10,779 bases of DNA from an uncultured Solobacterium sp. Its GTDB lineage: Bacteria > Bacillota_I > Bacilli_A > Erysipelotrichales > Erysipelotrichaceae. Below are positions 6,679 through 10,779 of the stretch, piece by piece (position 1 is the stretch's first letter; every line of letters begins with the position of its first letter). The stretch lies in the NCBI GenBank assembly GCA_938041275.1, contig CALISH010000116.1, forward strand, positions 1 to 10,779, written 5' to 3'. Made by a program: the position numbers and the translations under genes. Under the pieces are notes generated by a model. It had not been told where the DNA came from. It saw nothing but the letters and a program-made list of their open reading frames with translations, and searched no databases.

Positions 6679-6984
6679 ATGAAAACGTTTATTGGGTGTA
6701 TTATAGCTATTATTCTTATAGGTATTTGGTCTTTTGTATATTACCATACTGATTTGGTAAGACAAGAGCCATCTGATCAAAGATTTAATGTAGCTGTAGC
6801 ACAAAACAATACATCTTTACAAGAATATACACCAGCTGTTGGTGATACTAAGTCTATGCTTTATAAGACTAAGTATGCCACATATGGTATTGATAATATG
6901 ACAGCTCGTGGATATCAATTACTTACAGTATATACTGATGATAGACATTATGAAACCTTTGTTGTATTCAAGAGGGTGAGATAA
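6679..6984 (+). CDS. Membrane-anchored small protein, paralogue 4 of 4
   Basis: A 101-residue protein with an N-terminal hydrophobic segment (about residues 3-22, TFIGCIIAIILIGIWSFVYY). It is followed by a polar linker and the shared domain: TPAVGDTKSMLYKT, YGIDNMTARGYQLLTVYT, TFVVFKRVR. Cys7 lies too close to the N-terminus for a normal lipobox, so it is read as a transmembrane anchor like the first paralogue. The motif is INDM-type but reads IDNM here. The start ATG 6679 follows the previous stop by one base, with AAAGGG at 6664-6669. Its TAA (6982-6984) overlaps the ATG of the helicase gene by one base, linking translation of the membrane cassette to the helicase. Confidence 0.8.
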   Translation: MKTFIGCIIAIILIGIWSFVYYHTDLVRQEPSDQRFNVAVAQNNTSLQEYTPAVGDTKSMLYKTKYATYGIDNMTARGYQLLTVYTDDRHYETFVVFKRVR

Positions 6985-8180
6985 TGAAACTTCAATTAAA
7001 CCCAGGACAGCAGGCAGTTGTTGACGCTGCTGTCGACTGGTTTAATAATAGTTCTGAATTAGTATTCCAGTATACTGGTGCTGCTGGTACTGGTAAGACT
7101 GTAGTACTATTCGAGATTATTAACCGATTAGGGTTATCCATAGACGAGTTACTTCCTATGAGCTTTACCGGTACTGCCGCTATAGTTATGCGTAATAGAG
7201 GATTATTTACAGCTAAGACTATACACGCCTCTATATATGAACCTATAGAACAAATCCAATATGACGGATTAGGAAGACCTATTATGGATCCATACTTTAA
7301 CAAGCCTAAAGTTACAACTAAGTTTGTTAAACGTGAGCAACTAGAGGGTGTTAAACTTATCTTAATAGATGAAGCATCTATGACACCTAAGTCTATGGTT
7401 AAAGATATTGAATCTTTCGGTGTTAAGATTATAGCTTGTGGGGATTTAAATCAGCTACCACCTGTAGCTGATGACCCAGGCTACTTAGTAGACGGCAAGG
7501 TTCATTTTTTAACAGATATTATGCGTCAAGGAGAGAACTCTGGTATTATCTATCTAGCTGATAGAGCTATTAAAGGGTTGCCTATACATTATGGGACTTA
7601 TAATAACGCTGTAGTTATCGATGAGGATATGCTTACCGATGACTTCTTAATACAGTCTCCTATAATATTGACATGTAAGAATGCTACAAGAGAAACTATT
7701 AATAGTTATCTACGGGATTTACGTGGTGTACGGTCTAAGTTACCAACACACGGCGAACCAGTTATCTGTAGAAAGAATAACTGGAGTATAGAGTGTGATG
7801 GTATTAACTTAGTTAATGGACTACGTGGTACAGTAGAGAACTTCCCTGATGTATCTTCTCGTGGTAGTGAACGTAATATCTTTAAGATAGACCTTAGACA
7901 GGGTAGGTTATTATTTAGAGATGTCAAGTGTGACTATGATTATTTCAATGCAGACTATGATGATAAGAATAGACTACGTAATAGTCCTTACTCTCCTGGG
8001 AATAAGATTGAGTTAGCATATGCTATTACTACACATCTCTCTCAAGGGTCCCAGTATTATTCTGGTATCTTCATTGAAGAGTGGTTGCGTAAGGATATTA
8101 TGCCTAACTTAATCTATACTGGTATAACTAGATTCTCTGATTATATGATATATGTAAAACGCAAACCTAAGTTCTACTAG
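6984..8180 (+). CDS. Dda/RecD-like SF1 DNA helicase
   Basis: This 398-residue superfamily 1B (5'-3' type) helicase resembles T4 Dda and RecD2. Visible motifs in order are NPGQQAVVDAAV near the N-terminus (Q-motif region), Walker A GAAGTGKT (32-39), Walker B LILIDEAS (D129-E130), and motif III GDLNQLPPV (153-161). Motif V follows as ITTHLSQGSQ (348-357) and motif VI as YTGITR (378-383) with R383. The length fits Dda (about 440) better than full RecD. Such phage helicases help early replication start-up, clear DNA-bound proteins and remodel forks or recombination intermediates. The gene overlaps the stop of the fourth membrane paralogue (TAATG), with AGAGGGTGAG (6971-6980) as binding site. All helicase motifs look intact, so it should be active. 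Confidence 0.92.
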   Translation: MKLQLNPGQQAVVDAAVDWFNNSSELVFQYTGAAGTGKTVVLFEIINRLGLSIDELLPMSFTGTAAIVMRNRGLFTAKTIHASIYEPIEQIQYDGLGRPIMDPYFNKPKVTTKFVKREQLEGVKLILIDEASMTPKSMVKDIESFGVKIIACGDLNQLPPVADDPGYLVDGKVHFLTDIMRQGENSGIIYLADRAIKGLPIHYGTYNNAVVIDEDMLTDDFLIQSPIILTCKNATRETINSYLRDLRGVRSKLPTHGEPVICRKNNWSIECDGINLVNGLRGTVENFPDVSSRGSERNIFKIDLRQGRLLFRDVKCDYDYFNADYDDKNRLRNSPYSPGNKIELAYAITTHLSQGSQYYSGIFIEEWLRKDIMPNLIYTGITRFSDYMIYVKRKPKFY

Positions 8181-8200
8181 AGTTATATATTATAAGTATG

Positions 8201-8208
8201 AAAGGAGG
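8201..8208 (+). promoter_or_regulatory. Strong ribosome binding site that decides a start
   Basis: AAAGGAGG sits 7 bases before ATG 8216. An earlier in-frame ATG at 8198 lies upstream of this site and would place it inside the coding region (MKGGVN), so 8216 is the real start. This is the strongest binding site in the window. Confidence 0.85.
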
Positions 8209-8215
8209 CGTTAAT

Positions 8216-8731
8216 ATGCCATATAATAATAATATTAAAGGGGTCAGCAATAAGCCGATCCGATCAATGTTCGTCAAAGTTGAAGATGAACCAAAAGAGA
8301 AAGAGTATATCGATCCTCAGGACCGAAAATATACTCTATTTATTTACTTTATTGAGGGTTATGACCAAGAAAAGACATTTGAGTTTATTACAGGTCAAGA
8401 TGTAGTACGTGAGTATGTAATTGCAAACGTAGATATCATTGACTTTGAAGAATCTCTTATCTCTAACTGGTCTATTAAACCTGAAGACCCAGTTAATGGG
8501 TTTAGATCGTTGAAAGATTTCATCTTATACCTAGAAGACTTAGGTGATGAGGATGGAAACTATATTTACAATGATGGATTTAGATTAGGTGACTACTTGG
8601 ATAGTTTACATGAGATCCAAAATATGAGCGAAACTGAACGAAGAAATTATGAGAACGCTGTTCATTTGTCTCAACCAGGGTCTAGACTACTCCAAGCAGT
8701 TACATCTTTGAACGAAGGGGAAGAAATCTAA
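8216..8731 (+). CDS. Acidic hypothetical phage protein, 171 residues
   Basis: From ATG 8216 the product is MPYNNNIKGVSNK onward, 171 residues, ending LNEGEEI. The first 37 residues are polar and probably flexible (KVEDEPKEKEYIDPQDRK). The region 38-83 looks like a small folded domain: YTLFIYFIEGYDQEKTFEF, ITGQDVVREYVIANVD, IIDFEESLI. Asp/Glu-rich helices follow (LKDFILYLEDLGDEDG, MSETERRNYENAVHLS). It is clearly acidic overall. The arrangement 'F.[FY]ITG.....Y....v..iD...S.I' seems familiar from small phage proteins, but I cannot name a family. It follows the helicase by 35 bases and ends one base before the next gene, so it belongs to the same operon. Confidence 0.82.
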   Translation: MPYNNNIKGVSNKPIRSMFVKVEDEPKEKEYIDPQDRKYTLFIYFIEGYDQEKTFEFITGQDVVREYVIANVDIIDFEESLISNWSIKPEDPVNGFRSLKDFILYLEDLGDEDGNYIYNDGFRLGDYLDSLHEIQNMSETERRNYENAVHLSQPGSRLLQAVTSLNEGEEI

Positions 8732-8732
8732 T

Positions 8733-9518
8733 ATGTATAATCCAAATATCGAGGTAGACCCTAAATATAATATCACTGCTAATAGTGAAGCATATAAGAT
8801 GGGTCAAGCAAGAGCTGAAGAGCATATAGCGTTCTTCAGACAAAATAATCAACCAATCATGGTACCAAGTTTCCCAACTGAACCAACTAGTGAAGCGGAG
8901 ATTTATTTCCGTAGAGGTTATGAAGATAAGTTTAAAGAAGAAACTGGTTTAACCAATCAAATCATCACTGGTACTAGACCGTTTGATGTTAGATTGGCTA
9001 AAGGTAAAAAAGGTGGTAAGAAGCGTAAGAATTGTATTGACCGTGAAATCAATAACAATAAGCAAAACAAGAACTTCTTACTATACTATGGCGATAAAGC
9101 CATTAAAGAATATACAAGATTAGCTAAGCAAATTATTAATGATTTTACTCATGCTAATATCGATTGCAATATGTATGTAGAAGTGTTCACTAATGAACGA
9201 TTCTTGGATGCATTATTGCAAGCAGCTCATTTACAAGCATACTTCTATGGAAGAACCGTACAATATGCTGAAACGTTTAAGCATAAATGTATGGAAACGG
9301 GTGAGGAGTTCAATTATTATGATGATGGTTTCTTGAATTACTATAAAGCTTTAGCACGAATTAACCAATTAGTGTATGAAGCATTAGTACCGTTCATTAA
9401 CTATCTCAAGCAAGGAGTGTTCCAACCAGAGCTCTTGAATCAAGTTCAAGAAAAGATCTATCAAGAGCGGTTGGGTTTACATGCAAGAGACCCTTACGAA
9501 AAAATGCGAATTCGATAA
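8733..9518 (+). CDS. Hypothetical phage protein with a basic patch, 261 residues
   Basis: The ATG at 8733 starts one base after the previous stop, with GAAGGGGAAG upstream. The N-terminal 75 residues hold two similar short elements, SEAYKMGQARAEEHI (about 18-32) and SEAEIYFRRGYEDKFKEETG (about 53-72), both of the form SEA-x(0-2)-Y-x(2)-G-x(3-6)-charged helix, suggesting a duplicated helix. Residues 87-100 are strongly basic (RLAKGKKGGKKRKN), which could bind nucleic acid or act as a flexible linker. The C-terminal part (115-250) is predicted all-helical with many aromatic residues (LLQAAHLQAYFYGRTVQYAETF, LNYYKALARINQLVYEALVPFINYL). No family or enzymatic motif is recognised. The next gene starts 38 bases before its stop. 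Confidence 0.82.
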   Translation: MYNPNIEVDPKYNITANSEAYKMGQARAEEHIAFFRQNNQPIMVPSFPTEPTSEAEIYFRRGYEDKFKEETGLTNQIITGTRPFDVRLAKGKKGGKKRKNCIDREINNNKQNKNFLLYYGDKAIKEYTRLAKQIINDFTHANIDCNMYVEVFTNERFLDALLQAAHLQAYFYGRTVQYAETFKHKCMETGEEFNYYDDGFLNYYKALARINQLVYEALVPFINYLKQGVFQPELLNQVQEKIYQERLGLHARDPYEKMRIR

Positions 9519-9864
9519 TGATTATACTCTATCTCATCATTTCTCTAAGAGAATGAAAGAAAGAGTCAATATCAAATCGAAGAAGAAACAAAAAACGTTT
9601 CTTAAAAGAGCATTTGAACGTGGCGTTACAATGGAGGAAACGAAAGGTCATTCTCTATTATATCACCACCTAAAACGGGTAGTAAGATACAACCCGGGCT
9701 GTAAAAGTGCCATCTATAACAGGTATATAATTGTCTCAACTAATGATAATATGGGCGTAACCGTCTTGACTCTGCCGGATTGGATTCAAGACATTGTCGA
9801 TCAATTTGTAAAAACTCTTAAGAGAAAAGGAGAATATACTAGTTATGGAAAAAACTATAATTAA
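9481..9864 (+). CDS. Small basic protein, possible DUF4258/toxin-like fold
   Basis: A 127-residue basic protein starting at ATG 9481 inside the end of the preceding gene (38-base overlap). The binding site (AAGAGCGG, 9465-9472 region) is weak, so coupling is likely. The layout is TLSHHFSKRMKERVNIKSKKKQKTFLKRAFERGV, then short strands (SLLYHHLKRVVRY, SAIYNRYIIVSTND, MGVTVLTLP), then a helix (WIQDIVDQFVKTLKRK). An early His followed by an R-x-x-x-R basic helix, then a beta-sheet ending in a 'vTVL.LP' strand, resembles the small DUF4258/BrnT-RelE-like proteins common in phages and mobile elements of Bacillota. No antitoxin-like partner is evident next to it, so a toxin role is not claimed. The family suggestion is an inference. 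Confidence 0.72.
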   Translation: MQETLTKKCEFDNDYTLSHHFSKRMKERVNIKSKKKQKTFLKRAFERGVTMEETKGHSLLYHHLKRVVRYNPGCKSAIYNRYIIVSTNDNMGVTVLTLPDWIQDIVDQFVKTLKRKGEYTSYGKNYN

Positions 9865-10779
9865 ACTAGTAAAAGATAAGCGAAAAGCTGTCAATAGTAA
9901 TCATGATACTCCTGTCAGCGGTATACTTGTCTATGGTGATAATAATCACAAATATAACTTAGGCTTTGTCCCAACTATTTGGGATGATGCTAATGAAATG
10001 CTTATCGTAGCACATGAAAATTCAGATCCGTTGACTGATACTTATCGTGAACCATTCCAGCTCACAGTAGTACCTTATGAAATGATTCAGTATCTTCATA
10101 TTAATATGGATCTACAAAATGCTCGTGCTCTAATGAAAGAGTTTGGTTTTGAAGAAAAGATTATTAATCTCTTCTTAAATGAACAAGCTCCTACAACCGA
10201 TATGTACGCATTTGGTGCAGTACGTAAAGGTGAGCTCGATGAAATCTATAAACTCAAAGAGGAACAAGAACGCCAAGCAGAAGCTGCTCTTATGCGTTTG
10301 CGTAATGAACAACGCTCTCGTGGTATCGGCGTTCCTACTTATGATTTGAAAAATAATCCTAAAGACGTTCCAATGGCTGGTCCTCAAACAACACCTAGTG
10401 CTCCAGTAAAGGACACGACTAGTGATAACGTTCCTGTAATCAAATACAGATTGGATGATCCATTGTATGACCCTACAGCAGTACATACAGTAACAAGAGA
10501 TATTACGGATTCCTATCCATACCCTAAACCACATGTACCTGACTTAGGCTATTTAGGGGTTCATGTAGATGAAAATAATACTGGTACAATCTTACCAGTA
10601 CCTCCAGTGACACCAGAAGTGCCTATGCCTGATACTCCAAACCCTGCAGAACATTCAGATCCAACACCTGATCCTGAAGATCCAGCAATTGGACCAGCAG
10701 CACCAGAAGAACCTATTCCTGCACCAACACCAGCTAACCCACCAGTGGCACCTACTCCTGAGCCTCCAGCTGGGCCAGC
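9845..10779 (+). CDS. Partial protein with coiled coil and proline-rich tail
   Basis: The frame is open from ATG 9845 to the right edge, giving 311 residues; the stop is outside the window. AAAAGGAGA (9825-9833) precedes the start, which overlaps the previous gene by 20 bases. Residues 1-115 are a mixed alpha/beta domain (GILVYGDNNHKYNLGF, FQLTVVPYEMIQYLHIN, LMKEFGFEEKIINLFLNE). Residues 128-157 form a probable coiled coil rich in Lys, Glu, Gln and Arg. Residues 160-245 are low in hydrophobic residues with scattered prolines. From 251 the sequence is dominated by Pro, Ala, Thr, Glu and Asp (25 prolines in 61 residues), with imperfect PxP and P-[TED]-P steps. This shape suggests an extended, disordered linker or stalk, as in some phage structural or cell-wall-reaching proteins. 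The role is not identified. Confidence 0.85.
   Translation, partial: MEKTIIKLVKDKRKAVNSNHDTPVSGILVYGDNNHKYNLGFVPTIWDDANEMLIVAHENSDPLTDTYREPFQLTVVPYEMIQYLHINMDLQNARALMKEFGFEEKIINLFLNEQAPTTDMYAFGAVRKGELDEIYKLKEEQERQAEAALMRLRNEQRSRGIGVPTYDLKNNPKDVPMAGPQTTPSAPVKDTTSDNVPVIKYRLDDPLYDPTAVHTVTRDITDSYPYPKPHVPDLGYLGVHVDENNTGTILPVPPVTPEVPMPDTPNPAEHSDPTPDPEDPAIGPAAPEEPIPAPTPANPPVAPTPEPPAGP

Noticed and set aside
6992..7303. Open frame on the minus strand inside the Dda/RecD-like gene
   Set aside because: It covers the Walker A region of a well-supported helicase and its translation shows no domain; treated as an antisense shadow.
7706..7927. Short open frame on the minus strand inside the Dda/RecD-like gene
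   Set aside because: No binding site or recognisable product, and fully inside a gene with intact motifs.
8181..8200. TATATATTATAAG as a possible promoter -10 before the 171-residue gene
   Set aside because: AT-rich matches to -10 are common here, and no -35 box is found at 16-18 bases upstream. The short gap fits read-through from the helicase gene.
10175..10534. Open frame on the minus strand under the proline-rich protein gene
   Set aside because: The plus-strand frame has a good start, coupling and continuous coding. The antisense product is rich in Cys, Trp, Phe and Arg in a way typical of a reversed codon pattern.
1..10779. CRISPR array, tRNA genes, insertion sequence or integrase
   Set aside because: No spaced direct repeats, cloverleaf-like sequence, terminal inverted repeats or transposase/recombinase motifs were seen in reading both strands.

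Overview
The window is an AT-rich, tightly packed stretch that reads as part of a large tailed-phage (myovirus-like) genome, or a prophage of such a phage. The evidence is the mix of genes. There is a T4 gp47/SbcD-type nuclease, a DnaB-type replicative helicase and a Dda/RecD-type helicase, together with two probable contractile-tail baseplate genes and many small unrecognised proteins. Genes are separated by a few bases or overlap. TAA and TAG stops are both used as real stops, so no stop reassignment is apparent. Strong purine-rich ribosome binding sites (AAAGGAGG, AGGAGG, GGGAGG) would suit a Bacillota host, but the host cannot be fixed from this sequence.

Layout. Positions 1-925 hold the end of an unidentified gene, a 53-residue protein overlapping it, and a 181-residue unknown, closed by a clear intrinsic terminator (889-925). 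After a 104-base gap that probably holds a promoter, an SbcD/gp47-like nuclease (1030-2136) and a DnaB-like helicase with a long C-terminal extension (2152-4350) form a DNA replication and recombination pair. A hairpin (4353-4381) separates these from two genes on the minus strand (5162 down to 4388). These look like an OB-fold baseplate protein and a T4 gp53-like baseplate wedge protein.

From 5215 onward everything is again on the plus strand and probably one operon. It begins with a 178-residue unknown and then four consecutive small paralogues (5754-6984). Each has an N-terminal membrane anchor, a transmembrane helix in the first and fourth and a lipoprotein signal in the second and third, followed by the same roughly 50-60-residue domain ending in [YF]-x-R-V-x. 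A Dda/RecD-like SF1 helicase (6984-8180) follows with a one-base stop/start overlap. Then come unknowns of 171 and 261 residues, a basic 127-residue protein resembling small phage proteins with a toxin-like (DUF4258-type) pattern, and the start of a protein with a coiled coil and a proline-rich tail that runs off the window.

The two helicases and the nuclease would serve phage DNA replication and repair, and the minus-strand pair serves virion assembly. The four-paralogue membrane cassette is the most unusual part. It looks like a tandemly amplified envelope-directed phage family of unknown role, such as host-envelope modification or superinfection exclusion. No tRNA, rRNA, CRISPR array, insertion sequence or integrase was seen, and no stretch above 300 bases lacks a gene.
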